64,000 bases of DNA from Arenibacter algicola (GTDB taxonomy: Bacteria; Bacteroidota; Bacteroidia; Flavobacteriales; Flavobacteriaceae), in NCBI RefSeq assembly GCF_018860365.1, contig NZ_JAHKPO010000007.1, positions 124,001-188,000 of the forward strand, given 5' to 3'. A model generated the notes under the pieces. That model was not told the DNA's origin and did not search any database. It was given only the letters and a program-made list of their open reading frames with translations. Made by a program: the position numbers and the translations under genes. This document shows, piece after piece, positions 37,501-46,010 of this stretch (the stretch's first letter is position 1; the number at the start of each line of letters is the position of its first letter).

Positions 37501-37629
37501 TATGCACCTCATTGGGACTTTTACGATCCAGAGCCAACCAACATAGACGGAAGAAATTCCAATGGAAGTACTGATCCAAGTTTGCCTACACCTAGGTTTT
37601 TCACCTTTGGAATTGATTTAAGTCTTTAA
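34501..37629 (+). CDS. SusC/RagA TonB-dependent transporter (no STN domain)
   Basis: A 1042-residue outer-membrane transporter. Signal peptide 1-30 (ending AYGQ); carboxypeptidase-regulatory-like domain 33-106 with VPLPGASIIEKGTTNG; TonB-box and RagA signature LDEVVLVGYGAVKKKDLTGA (111-130); plug about 130-245, with NSLSAGSSPLIVVDGMIY; beta-barrel to the final strand FFTFGIDLSL. Unlike the 6160-9681 transporter it has no STN domain and no sigma/FecR partner; control is more likely by the divergent LacI. It pairs with the SusD at 37646 and should import an oligosaccharide whose products feed the uronate genes around it. Confidence 0.96.
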   Translation: MKNLIKKVRCRTLLLLTFLCTLLSMSAYGQDGFTVSGTVVDEFGVPLPGASIIEKGTTNGVVSDFDGNFSFEVASQNATLTISYIGFEEQQIPINGNDQINVTMQSTASTLDEVVLVGYGAVKKKDLTGAISQVDAAALSDQSTNSVTDVLRGNVAGLSIGLSASPKGTSQIRIRGNNSLSAGSSPLIVVDGMIYNGDLSDIAPSDIDKLDVMKDASSAAVYGARGASGVILVTTKRGASDKPTININTSVGMASDAYKERPYDAQGYVNWRTEVFKSINPQNTIDNPGRYDDPNNLPSGVTLDQWLAYDGSAGDPTRAWLNRIGFQDVEIENYLAGNSINWYDRIMQKGFRNDINTSISGRNGGLNYYWSIGRTSNEGIINGEKFEALRSRLNLDAKITDWLTVGMNTQFAKRNEGFIAADRGQIERSSPWGSEFDDEGNIRLSPQDDNGAGAVNAFLAQKFNDRIDLDHTFNSRVYAKLKLPLGFSYEVGYTNRLEFREYYNHASAASPQNVVGSAERQVTKINEWQLDNILRWDKTIDKHSFNLMFLVYGEKYQSYFTRARANTFEPSDALGYSALELGTVQTVDSEDETSTGDAVMTRLNYNYDSRYLLTMTMRRDGYSAFGTNNKRAYFPSIAGAWTISNESFFNSEFVNFLKLRLSYGENGNRDIGRFTALSRLGANKYLNVDAGGNVITVPTFDNGTQENTELRWERTKATNLGLDFSLANGVVEGSIEAYQNITNDLIVTRELPNIIGFNNVTTNLGEIENKGLEFTLATQNYNRENFQWNTSFNFSLNRNKIRKLYGDLDENGNELDDITNQRFIGQATDVIWGQEAIGIWQTNEAAQAAEYGVFPGDWKINDVDNSGDFTVDDNVFQGHRSPRFSWAMSNRFTMLKNFDFSFEVYSNWGQKRVFNEAKNRNGFIDRTNSIQTPFWTPDNPINDYARLFSSDGSSNFAIWRDASFIRLSNITIAYRFPKPLLEKLSLQSLRLYANARNVAVYAPHWDFYDPEPTNIDGRNSNGSTDPSLPTPRFFTFGIDLSL

Positions 37630-37645
37630 TAAAAAAAATATAACG

Positions 37646-39490
37646 ATGAGAAATATTATATACAACTATAGAAAAGCCTTTTTAAGCTTTACCCTAATTG
37701 TGGCCTTTGCCTTTACGGGCTGTGAGGAAGAATTCTTGGATGCAGATCCACAATCGTTCTTCACTCCAAGTAATGCCCTAAATACGCCGGAAGGATTAAA
37801 TAGCCTTTTGTCACAGGCTATGAGAAACTTAAGAGCAGAGTTTTATGGAGATGGTGCACCAATGATTACAGAGAATATCTTTTCTGAGGTTTCAGTGGAA
37901 GGAACAACGGATAAATCAGGTCCTGCCCAGGATTTAAATCTATTGATTTTGCCAGATGCGAACTTGAATAGTGCCAACTTTAACCGAATAGGATGGTTTT
38001 GGGAGGAATTCTATAAAGGAATTAAATATGCCAATACCGTTATTGGAAGATTGGATGACGCAGAGTTTGAAAGTGATGCGCAAAAAAATGATATTTTGGG
38101 TCGTGCTTTGTTTCATAGAGCTTATAGGTATTATAGGTTGACACAGCAGTTTGGGGATGTTCCCTTAATATTGGAAGAGATTACCTCGGCACGCTTGGAT
38201 TTTGTTACCACAGCTAGAGAGACCATCCTAAAAAAAATGCAGGAGGACCTCAATCTAGCGGTTCCTATGGTGAACGCAGTTGCCAACAACGGTGATATTA
38301 ATAAAGATGCAGTTTTGCATCTACTGACAAAAGTTAACCTTGCTCTTGGTGATTTCGATGCCGCTATTACTTCCTCTACCCAAATAATCAATGGGGGTAC
38401 ACATGCACTTACCACGGATAGGTTTGGCATTGATGCAGGTAATGCAGCAAAGGATGTAACTTGGGATTTACATCGAGTGGAAAACAAAAGTATTCCGGGT
38501 AACACTGAGGGAATATTGGTTGTTATAGATAGGTTGGGTTATGAGGACAACGGTGACTATGCAGGTGGCACCAGTATTCAAAGACAAGCAGTTCCACTTT
38601 GGTGGCGCTTTATTAACACTCCGGATGGCCAGAATGGTATGTCCGATGCCCCAGGGATAGATATTGATCAAGTTACGGCAATAGGTAGGGGTATTGGTAG
38701 AAATAGGGGTACACATTATAGTACCAAAGAGATTTGGAAAGATGCAAATAATGACCAACGGCATAAGTTGGGTAATTGGTACGATATGGAAGATTTAGTG
38801 TACAATGCACCTAGTCTACAAAGTTCTGGAAACTCTTATTATGGAAAGAATTTGGAGCTTTATTTGCCCAATGGAACTCCACTTTGTTCAGATACTATAA
38901 GGAATTGGTATGGCTTTCCACATTATAAATTTTTTGTTCCAGATCCTTTAAATGTAAAACCAGCAGGAGGTCACGGCGATTGGTATGTATATAGGGTTGC
39001 GGAAACATATTTGTTAAGGGCCGAGGCTTACTTCTGGAAAGGAAATTTAGGTGCTGCGGCAGATGATATCAATGTTGTGAGAAGAAGGGCGGAGGCAGAT
39101 GAAATTACTGCTACCGATGTGGATATAGCTTATATCTTGGATGAGCGTGCACGTGAATTGTATTATGAGGAAGGAAGGAAAACTGAACTCACACGCATTG
39201 CCTATATTTTTGCTAAGACGGGTAAAGCAGCATATAATGGTAAGACCTATAGTTTGGATAATTTCTCTACCGATAATTTTTGGTATGACCGAATAATGGA
39301 GGTTACCGACTTTTACAATAAGGGTGTGAAAACTATTCACGGTGATGAATATACCATGAGTCCTTATCATGTGTTGTGGCCAATCCCTGCTTCGGCAATT
39401 AATGCCAATACACAAGGGATAATAAATCAAAACGAAGGATATCCCGGAGCGGAAAATAATATTCCACCCCTGACCACTATCCCTGAATAA
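37646..39490 (+). CDS. SusD/RagB-family glycan-binding lipoprotein
   Basis: A 614-residue SusD-like surface lipoprotein, 16 bp after its SusC partner. The lipobox FTGC places the lipidated Cys at residue 26, followed by EEEF. Typical SusD traits are the N-terminal LDADPQSFFTPSNALNTPEGL, the TPR-like FHRAYRYYRLTQQFGDVPLIL and the C-terminal block AEAYFWKGNLGAAADDINVVRRRA, LDERARELYYEEGRKTEL and WPIPASAINAN. Length is normal to slightly long. It should bind the glycan on the cell surface and form the lid of SusC. Confidence 0.96.
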   Translation: MRNIIYNYRKAFLSFTLIVAFAFTGCEEEFLDADPQSFFTPSNALNTPEGLNSLLSQAMRNLRAEFYGDGAPMITENIFSEVSVEGTTDKSGPAQDLNLLILPDANLNSANFNRIGWFWEEFYKGIKYANTVIGRLDDAEFESDAQKNDILGRALFHRAYRYYRLTQQFGDVPLILEEITSARLDFVTTARETILKKMQEDLNLAVPMVNAVANNGDINKDAVLHLLTKVNLALGDFDAAITSSTQIINGGTHALTTDRFGIDAGNAAKDVTWDLHRVENKSIPGNTEGILVVIDRLGYEDNGDYAGGTSIQRQAVPLWWRFINTPDGQNGMSDAPGIDIDQVTAIGRGIGRNRGTHYSTKEIWKDANNDQRHKLGNWYDMEDLVYNAPSLQSSGNSYYGKNLELYLPNGTPLCSDTIRNWYGFPHYKFFVPDPLNVKPAGGHGDWYVYRVAETYLLRAEAYFWKGNLGAAADDINVVRRRAEADEITATDVDIAYILDERARELYYEEGRKTELTRIAYIFAKTGKAAYNGKTYSLDNFSTDNFWYDRIMEVTDFYNKGVKTIHGDEYTMSPYHVLWPIPASAINANTQGIINQNEGYPGAENNIPPLTTIPE

Positions 39491-39548
39491 TATTAGAAGA
39501 ATTGAGTTAATTAGTTTTTTGTAAATTCCATCCTTTAAACCTATTTAA

Positions 39549-40775
39549 ATGAAGTATGTATTTCTTGGTTATATTTTAATGTTGTTACTTTCATGTAATA
39601 ACAAAGAAGTGTATAAGTTTGAAATAGCCGAGAAGGATGGAATTACTCAAGCCTCTCCAATTTCTTTAAAAGTTGATACTTTAGGGTTGGGAGATGTGGG
39701 CGACCAAAGTAATTTGGCTTTGAAGAATAATGGCAAACAGATACCTTTTCAATTTGATAAGGGTCAAAATAAACTATGGTTTGTTCATTCGCCCAACAAT
39801 AGCAGTTCTTATGAAATAGTAAAGGAAGAGGTTAAAACCCAGGGCTCGGAAGGAGTGAAAGCGGATAAAAGCAATGGAAACCTTCAATTGTTGAAAGGTT
39901 CCGTTCCGTTGCTAACCTATAGATATGGAATGACCTATCCTCCAGAGGGTGTGGATTCCATCTTTCGGAAATCCGGATACCTCCATCCTTTGCTTTCTCC
40001 CTCGGGAGATACCCTTAGCCGAATTCAACCTCCGGACCATTACCATCATTATGGCATATGGGGGCCGTGGACACATACCCAGATCGAGGGGGAACGCGTC
40101 GACTTTTGGAATTTGGTGGAACGCCAAGGGACGGTCCTATTTAAGGATTTTAATGACACTTATTCTGGGGACGTATATGGGGGCTTCAACGCCCGTCAAG
40201 AACATATTAACTTGAAAGCTTCCGAGGATAACCGAATAGCCTTGAACGAAGATTTGGACGTTAAGGTGTGGGACTTGGATCGCCCGGATAGGTATATGGT
40301 AGATTACACATCTAATTTTTCTTCCCCCTTAAAGAACGGTATTCTTTTTGAAGCCTATCGCTATGGAGGAGGTTTAGGAATGCGTTTTACGGAACGCTGG
40401 CATAAGGATAATTGTTCCGTGCTTACTTCGGAAGGCAACGATCGTCTCACCGCTGATGGTACCAACGCCCGCTGGTGTATGGTAACCGGGGAGTCTGCAG
40501 ATGGTAAGGGAACCAATGGTGTTTTGTTTTTAAGTTACCCGGAAAATAGGTCCCACCCAGAGCCAATGCGTATATGGCCCATTGATGGAAATGGGGGCAG
40601 GGGAGATATGTTTTTCGAATTTTGCCCGATACGTCACCAGGAATGGAAAATTGAGCCCAATGAAGACTACAGTCTAAAATATAGGATGGTGGTTTTTGAT
40701 GGCGAACTTACGGCTGAGGAAGCGGAATCCTATTGGAAGAGTTTTGCGGAGATGCCCAGAATTGTTAATAATTAA
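39549..40775 (+). CDS. DUF6807 (PmoA-type) family lipoprotein
   Basis: A 408-residue lipoprotein: signal peptide with lipobox LLSC and Cys at residue 16. The body matches the DUF6807 family often labelled methane oxygenase PmoA, a name that almost certainly does not describe its function. The recognisable core is the His-rich stretch PPDHYHHYGIWGPWTHTQ (about 157-174), then RVDFWNL, RYGGGLGMRFTERW, and GVLFLSYPENRSHPEPMRIWP near the C-terminus. The clustered His and acidic residues suggest a metal or sugar site. Family members commonly neighbour Gfo/Idh proteins, ThuA and SusCD in glycan loci, as here. Function unknown; probably a periplasmic sugar-modifying or lyase-like enzyme. Confidence 0.8.
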   Translation: MKYVFLGYILMLLLSCNNKEVYKFEIAEKDGITQASPISLKVDTLGLGDVGDQSNLALKNNGKQIPFQFDKGQNKLWFVHSPNNSSSYEIVKEEVKTQGSEGVKADKSNGNLQLLKGSVPLLTYRYGMTYPPEGVDSIFRKSGYLHPLLSPSGDTLSRIQPPDHYHHYGIWGPWTHTQIEGERVDFWNLVERQGTVLFKDFNDTYSGDVYGGFNARQEHINLKASEDNRIALNEDLDVKVWDLDRPDRYMVDYTSNFSSPLKNGILFEAYRYGGGLGMRFTERWHKDNCSVLTSEGNDRLTADGTNARWCMVTGESADGKGTNGVLFLSYPENRSHPEPMRIWPIDGNGGRGDMFFEFCPIRHQEWKIEPNEDYSLKYRMVVFDGELTAEEAESYWKSFAEMPRIVNN

Positions 40776-40844
40776 ATATGGGGACAGGGGAAATACCCAT
40801 GTTTTCAACCAAATAATTTGTGAATTAAATTAAAATCAAAAAAG

Positions 40845-42221
40845 ATGCAAAGAAGAAAATTCATTAATAACTCCCTATTGACCACTGCAGCCGTAGTTGG
40901 ATTTCCAACTATAGTTCCTGCAAGTGTATTTGGCAAGAACGCACCGAGCAATAAGATTAATATTGGGCAAATTGGTTGTGGACGTATTGCCCGCGACCAT
41001 GATATTCACGATACCATCAGGTTCGACCAATCCCGTTATGTTGCCGTATGTGATCTGGATTCCAATAGGGCAGCCGATGCCAAGGTTTTGGTGGATAAGT
41101 TCTACAAGGAGAAAACGGGGAAGGATAAATACATGAATACCAAAATCTACGATGACTATCGTGAAATGTTACTCAATAAGGACATAGATGCCGTGGTTAT
41201 CAGTACCCCTGACCACTGGCATTCCCAGCCGGCAATGGAAGCGGCATTGGCTGGAAAGGATATATACCTGCAAAAACCTACATCGCTAACCGTGAGGGAA
41301 GGTCAACAGTTGCGTGAGGCCGTTCAAAAAACGGGCGTTATACTTCAAGTTGGAACACAGCAAAGAGCCATGCCCCAATTTCGGGTGGCTGCCGAGCTGG
41401 TCAGAAATGGTCGTATTGGTAAAATACATACGGTTAAGATCGGACTTCCAGGAGATCCTGCCGGACCGGAAGCACCTGCAATGCCGGTACCTAAAAATTT
41501 AAATTTTGATATGTGGTTGGGGTCAACCCCAGAAGTGCCTTATACCGAAATTGGTGTACACCCGCAACAGGGTTATAGTAGGCCAGGTTGGCTTCGCCTA
41601 AGAAGTTACGGTGCAGGAATGATCACAGGTTGGGGACAACACCATTATGATTCAGCGGCATGGGGAATGGATACCGAGCTAACGGGGCCAAAATCAGTGG
41701 AGGCTTTGGCAGAATTCCCGAAATCGGGTCTGTGGAATGTACATGGCGATTTCTTTGTGAAACACGAATATGACAACGGAATTACGGTCTATACCAGTGG
41801 CGGTTATACCAATGGAATACGTTATGAAGGTACCGATGGTTGGATCTTTGTATCCCGAGGTGCTTATACGGCTTCTGCTTCGGATCCGGTAGATCAGGAA
41901 AAGAGCAGTAAAGCCCTTAATGCCTCCGATCCTAAAATATTGGAATCGGTAATTGGTGAGAATGAGATCAATTTGGAGAAGATCGATGATCAGCACGGGA
42001 ACTGGTTGGATTGCATTAAAACGCGTAAGGCACCTATTTCACCCATTGAAAAAGGACATAAGGCCTGTGTAACTTGTCTGATCAGTGATATTGCCATGCA
42101 ATTCGATAGAAAATTGGAGTGGGACAACGAGAAAGAGATGTTTATTAATGATGACGAAGCCAACGCCATGTTGCACAGGGAACAGAGAAAACCTTACGGG
42201 ACCGACTTTGTGAAAATTTAG
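40845..42221 (+). CDS. Tat-exported Gfo/Idh/MocA-family oxidoreductase
   Basis: A 458-residue Gfo/Idh/MocA protein with an N-terminal twin-arginine-type signal (RRKFINNSLLTTAAVV, Arg at 3 and 4). Export in folded form would carry a bound nicotinamide cofactor. The Rossmann strand INIGQIGCGRIARDHD lies at 38-53, STPDHWHSQPAMEAALAG at about 125, and the variant EKP position reads QKPTSLT. The later WGQHHYDSAAWGMD probably supplies the catalytic His. Glu-to-Gln in the EKP motif still keeps the Lys. It follows the DUF6807 gene by 69 bp. A role in oxidising or epimerising a sugar unit in the periplasm is inferred; substrate unknown. Confidence 0.88.
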   Translation: MQRRKFINNSLLTTAAVVGFPTIVPASVFGKNAPSNKINIGQIGCGRIARDHDIHDTIRFDQSRYVAVCDLDSNRAADAKVLVDKFYKEKTGKDKYMNTKIYDDYREMLLNKDIDAVVISTPDHWHSQPAMEAALAGKDIYLQKPTSLTVREGQQLREAVQKTGVILQVGTQQRAMPQFRVAAELVRNGRIGKIHTVKIGLPGDPAGPEAPAMPVPKNLNFDMWLGSTPEVPYTEIGVHPQQGYSRPGWLRLRSYGAGMITGWGQHHYDSAAWGMDTELTGPKSVEALAEFPKSGLWNVHGDFFVKHEYDNGITVYTSGGYTNGIRYEGTDGWIFVSRGAYTASASDPVDQEKSSKALNASDPKILESVIGENEINLEKIDDQHGNWLDCIKTRKAPISPIEKGHKACVTCLISDIAMQFDRKLEWDNEKEMFINDDEANAMLHREQRKPYGTDFVKI

Positions 42222-42256
42222 TAAACATGTTGTATATTGAATGATGTAAAAATAAT

Positions 42257-42300
42257 CCCTCCTTTGGTCAAAATAACTTGAGCCAAGGAGGGGTTTGTCA
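42257..42300 (+). terminator. Hairpin after the Tat-type oxidoreductase gene
   Basis: 15-position stem with two mismatches (arms 42257-42271 and 42278-42292, core CCCTCCTT/AAGGAGGG), 6-nt loop, followed by a weak T-run (GGTTTGTCATT). It probably reduces read-through into the next gene rather than stopping it fully. Confidence 0.6.
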
Positions 42301-42323
42301 TTATTCATAAAAAAAATCAATAA

Positions 42324-43700
42324 ATGAAATATAGTGTATCGACCTTTCTTTTGGTATTGTTTCTTAGCTGTGGTCAAAAAAAAGAAGAAGTGAAAGCAAC
42401 TGCTGATAGTGCTCCTGACAAGGTAAGTTTAATGACTTTGGATCCAGGGCATTTTCATGCCGCCTTGGTTCAAAAAACAATGTATAATGCAGTAGATTCC
42501 ACCATTTATGTTTTTGCTCCCGAAGGGCCGGAGGTAAACGATTTTTTGAACAAAATTGAAGCCTACAATTCAAGGTCGGAAAACCCTACCCATTGGAAGG
42601 TGAATAGTTATTTCGGGGATGATTATTTGGAAAAAATGATTGCCCAAAAACCTGGCAATGTCATGGTAGTTGCCGGTAAGAACTCCAAAAAGATAGATTA
42701 TATTTTGGCCGCAGTAAAAGCTGGGTTGAACGTTTATGCGGATAAGCCGTTGGTGATAAATCCGGAAGGTTTCCAGAAACTGGAGGAGGCCTTCAAAATA
42801 GCAGAGGAAAAGGGGGTCATGATCTACGATATTATGACCGAGCGTTTTGAGGTTACTACTGGAATGCAAAGGCAGTTTTCCATGTTGCCCGATGTATTTG
42901 GCCAAGTGCTGGAAGGAAGCCCTGAGGAACCGGCCATTATTAAGGAAAGTGTGCATCATTTTTTCAAGTACGTTTCAGGACAGCCATTGGTGAGACCGGC
43001 ATGGTTCTTTGATGTGAATGAAGAGGGTGAAGGAATTGTAGATGTAACTACCCATTTGGTGGATTTAGTGCAATGGGAGCTTTTCCCGGACGAGATTATT
43101 AACCGCGCGGACATAGAAATGGTTCATGCAAAGCGTTGGCCAACAATCTTGACGTTGGAAGAGTTTAAAAGGGTTACCGGTTTGGAAACTTACCCGGATT
43201 ACCTTAAAAAGGATTTGGATGGCGATAAACTTGAGGTGTACTGCAATGGGGAAATGTTGTATAAAATTAAGGGGAAGTATGCCAAGGTTTCTGTGATATG
43301 GAATTATGAAGCGCCCGAAGGAACAGGGGATACCCATTATAGTATTATGAGGGGAACTAAAAGTGACCTTATCATTAAACAGGGGGCGGAAGAAAATTAT
43401 AAGCCTACCTTATATATTAAATCCAAGGGTGGGGAAAATTTTGATAATATCATAGCCGAGGCAATAGAACTGCATATAAACTCGAAATTTGCGGGAACTA
43501 AAGCAGAAAAAGTGTCAGAGGATATGTGGAAAATCAATATTCCCGATGAATTTAAAATTGGTCATGAGGCACATTTTGCCCAAGTAACCCAAAATTATTT
43601 ACGGTATTTGGAAGAGGGTAAATTGCCCACTTGGGAGGTGCCCAATATGATTACCAAGTATTACACAACCATTGAAGGTTATAAAATGGCTAAAAAATAA
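42324..43700 (+). CDS. Lipoprotein oxidoreductase with Gfo/Idh fold and Oxidoreduct_C-type C-terminus
   Basis: A 458-residue lipoprotein (lipobox FLSC, Cys16). The N-terminal part resembles a Gfo/Idh NAD-binding domain: VSLMTLDPGHFHAALVQ, VMVVAGKNSKKIDYILAAVKAG and ADKPLVI, where the last corresponds to EKP with the Lys kept. The C-terminal half corresponds to the putative oxidoreductase C-terminal family. The glycine-rich loop is degenerate (no GxGxxG), so NAD binding may be altered or lost. It lies after a weak terminator and 155 bp before fructuronate reductase. Together with the Tat-exported homologue upstream it suggests oxidoreductase chemistry outside the cytoplasm; whether it is catalytic is uncertain. 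Confidence 0.75.
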   Translation: MKYSVSTFLLVLFLSCGQKKEEVKATADSAPDKVSLMTLDPGHFHAALVQKTMYNAVDSTIYVFAPEGPEVNDFLNKIEAYNSRSENPTHWKVNSYFGDDYLEKMIAQKPGNVMVVAGKNSKKIDYILAAVKAGLNVYADKPLVINPEGFQKLEEAFKIAEEKGVMIYDIMTERFEVTTGMQRQFSMLPDVFGQVLEGSPEEPAIIKESVHHFFKYVSGQPLVRPAWFFDVNEEGEGIVDVTTHLVDLVQWELFPDEIINRADIEMVHAKRWPTILTLEEFKRVTGLETYPDYLKKDLDGDKLEVYCNGEMLYKIKGKYAKVSVIWNYEAPEGTGDTHYSIMRGTKSDLIIKQGAEENYKPTLYIKSKGGENFDNIIAEAIELHINSKFAGTKAEKVSEDMWKINIPDEFKIGHEAHFAQVTQNYLRYLEEGKLPTWEVPNMITKYYTTIEGYKMAKK

Positions 43701-43811
43701 GACCCTGAAATTTTCATTAAGACGTAAAGGTATTGGCTGAACTAGGCAAATCTTTGCGCAATTGGCCAAGGGTAAATATTGGATATTATGTTTATTATTG
43801 TGCCCTTGTGT

Positions 43812-43819
43812 TATATTTG
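43812..43819 (+). promoter_or_regulatory. -7 box upstream of fructuronate reductase
   Basis: TATATTTG matches the TAnnTTTG consensus, 36 bp before the ATG at 43856. The -33 region at the right spacing reads TTT (43791-43793) rather than TTG. It suggests a separate promoter for the uxuB-uxuA pair. Confidence 0.5.
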
Positions 43820-43855
43820 GGTTTTGTTAAAATAGAATTATAAAAAATAGAATTG

Positions 43856-44674
43856 ATGAGTGAACTTTTTTCGATTGAAAATAAAATTTATGCCCTATCC
43901 GGAGCAACTGGAACTTTAGGAGGGTCAATTGCCAAGTATCTTGTAGAAAATGGAGCCAAGGTATTGCTTTTGGGCAGGTCTTTGGATAAGCTGGAGGAAA
44001 AGTGTAAGGAATTGAATGCAATTGCTTCCAACAGTGCGCATTTGTTCGTTTTGGATGTGATGGACGAAAAGCAATTAACCGAATTGAAGAATTCTATAAT
44101 CACCAAGTTTAAGAAGTTGGACGGACTGGTAAATTTGGCAGGAGGAAACATTCCTGGGGCTACTTTAAAACCAGATCAGACGATTTACGATATTGAGCTG
44201 GGAGATACCCAAAAAGTAGTGGATATAAATTTGTTCGGTACTGTAATTCCAACTATAGTGTTAAGTGAAATTATGGCCAAACAAGGTTTTGGATCCATAG
44301 TAAATATATCTTCCATGGCGGCCAAACAGACTATTTCACGAGTGTTGGGCTATTCCATGGCTAAGGCAGGAGTGGATATTTTCACCAAATGGATGGCCAA
44401 TGAACTGGCGTCCAAGTTTAGTGACAAGATAAGGGTTAACGCCATTGCACCAGGATTTTTCATCGGAAATCAGAATAGAAGACTGTTGACCAATGAAGAT
44501 GGATCCTTTACGGACAGGGGAGAAAAAATTATTACCAATACACCTATGGGACGTTTTGGGGATGCCTCCGAACTCAATGGAATGGTACATTATCTGCTAA
44601 GTGATGCATCTTCATTTGTAACTGGTACCATTTATGATATCGACGGCGGATTCAGTTCATTTTCCGGAGTATAG
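43856..44674 (+). CDS. uxuB: SDR-type fructuronate reductase (D-mannonate oxidoreductase)
   Basis: A 272-residue short-chain dehydrogenase predicted to reduce D-fructuronate to D-mannonate with NAD(P)H. Seen: cofactor motif SGATGTLGG (15-23), NLAGGN (93-98), catalytic Ser in NISSMAA (about 152) and Tyr166/Lys170 in YSMAK. It is the SDR type known from Bacillus-like uronate clusters, not the long-chain enterobacterial UxuB. It precedes mannonate dehydratase by 3 bp, which strongly supports the assignment. Start is the ATG at 43856; the TTG one codon earlier is less likely. The symbol reflects function, not homology to the E. coli protein. Confidence 0.88.
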   Translation: MSELFSIENKIYALSGATGTLGGSIAKYLVENGAKVLLLGRSLDKLEEKCKELNAIASNSAHLFVLDVMDEKQLTELKNSIITKFKKLDGLVNLAGGNIPGATLKPDQTIYDIELGDTQKVVDINLFGTVIPTIVLSEIMAKQGFGSIVNISSMAAKQTISRVLGYSMAKAGVDIFTKWMANELASKFSDKIRVNAIAPGFFIGNQNRRLLTNEDGSFTDRGEKIITNTPMGRFGDASELNGMVHYLLSDASSFVTGTIYDIDGGFSSFSGV

Positions 44675-44677
44675 TCC

Positions 44678-45880
44678 ATGCAATATTTAAAAAGGACACT
44701 TAGGTGGTTCGGGCCCAGTTTTGGAGTGTCCCTAAAGGATATAAAGGAGCTAGGTGTGGAGGGCGTAGTCACGGCATGCCACCAAGTGCCCATTGGAGAG
44801 GTTTGGTCTACTGAAGTTATAAGGGGTGTCCAAAAGGAAATAGAGTCCAATGGCTTGGAATGGTCCGTAGTGGAAAGTGTTAATATCCATAGGGCTATTA
44901 AATACGGTTTGCCCGAAAGGGACATCTACATTCATAATTATATTGAGACCCTTAAGAATTTGGCAGAGAACAATATTAAGGTGGTCTGCTATAACTTTAT
45001 GCAATTGATAGATTGGACCCGTACCCATTTAAATTTTGTACTTCCAACCGGGGCTATAAGTTTATTGTACGACCCTGTGGCTATTGCTGCATTTGATTTG
45101 TACATCTTGCAAAGGGATAGGGCAGCTGAGGTCTATGGAGATGAAATGGTCAATAAGGCCGAAAAGTATTATAATGCGTTGGGCCAAAAGGGACGTGAGC
45201 TACTAAAAAATGCTGTCTTGGCAGGGATGCCTGGTTCCAAGGTGGCCATTCCCCTTTCCGATTTTAGGTCCACCCTTGAAGAAGTCAGTAAGATTGAAAA
45301 ATCGGTCCTTAGGGAAAATCTGGCATATTTTTTAAAAGCGGTTATTCCCGAGGCCGAAAAGTTGGGTGTAAAAATGGCCCTGCATCCAGATGACCCACCA
45401 TTTCCTGTTTTTGGTATTCCCCGTATTGCTTCTACCTATGAGGATTTAAAATATATCCTGGATTGTTTTCCTTCCCCAAGTAACGGATTAACCTTTTGTT
45501 CAGGTTCTTTGGGAGCAGTAGCTTCCAATGACCTTCTTAAGATTATTAGGGATTTTGGACCTCAAATTCATTTTTTACATCTAAGAAATGTGTCTAGGGA
45601 AGAAGACGGTAGTTTTTATGAGGCTGCCCATTTGGATGGGTCCCTGCCTATGCCCAAGATAATGCTGGAGATTGTTAAGGAGCAACTAAGGAGACATGAA
45701 AGCGGATTTGGAGAAGTGGCCATTCCTATCAGGCCAGATCACGGACATGTTTTGTTGGATGATAAAGAAAGAAAAGATGAGTTCTACTCTGGATATTCCC
45801 TTATTGGGAGAGCCATCGGAATGGCAGAGCTTTATGGGTTGGAAAAAGGCATCAGGGAAATGCTTATAGAAGCTACATAG
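44678..45880 (+). CDS. uxuA: Mannonate dehydratase
   Basis: A 400-residue UxuA-type mannonate dehydratase that dehydrates D-mannonate to 2-keto-3-deoxy-D-gluconate. Typical segments: RTLRWFGPSFGVSLKDIKE at the start, VWSTEVIRGVQKEIES, VVESVNIHRAIKYGLPERD, MALHPDDPPFPVFGIPRI (metal-site His), FCSGSLGA, FLHLRNVSREEDGSFYEAAH and IPIRPDHGHVLLDD. Length is normal. It is translationally coupled to the fructuronate reductase gene. No KDG kinase or KDPG aldolase gene is in the window, so those must be elsewhere. Confidence 0.96.
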   Translation: MQYLKRTLRWFGPSFGVSLKDIKELGVEGVVTACHQVPIGEVWSTEVIRGVQKEIESNGLEWSVVESVNIHRAIKYGLPERDIYIHNYIETLKNLAENNIKVVCYNFMQLIDWTRTHLNFVLPTGAISLLYDPVAIAAFDLYILQRDRAAEVYGDEMVNKAEKYYNALGQKGRELLKNAVLAGMPGSKVAIPLSDFRSTLEEVSKIEKSVLRENLAYFLKAVIPEAEKLGVKMALHPDDPPFPVFGIPRIASTYEDLKYILDCFPSPSNGLTFCSGSLGAVASNDLLKIIRDFGPQIHFLHLRNVSREEDGSFYEAAHLDGSLPMPKIMLEIVKEQLRRHESGFGEVAIPIRPDHGHVLLDDKERKDEFYSGYSLIGRAIGMAELYGLEKGIREMLIEAT

Positions 45881-46010
45881 TGAAAATTTAAAATGAAGAG
45901 GAGATAATTAAGGAAGACGCAATTATTTGGCTAGAATTGTAAGGAATTGTTGCTAAAGTTTAAAAAAAGAGTATTTTTAGGCTTTGGAAATAAAATATAA
46001 AAGACAATTG

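Noticed and set aside
39549-40775. Methane monooxygenase subunit (PmoA) as a literal annotation
   Set aside because: The protein is a soluble-type lipoprotein without the membrane helices of true PmoA; the family label is historical, so only the DUF6807 relation is kept.
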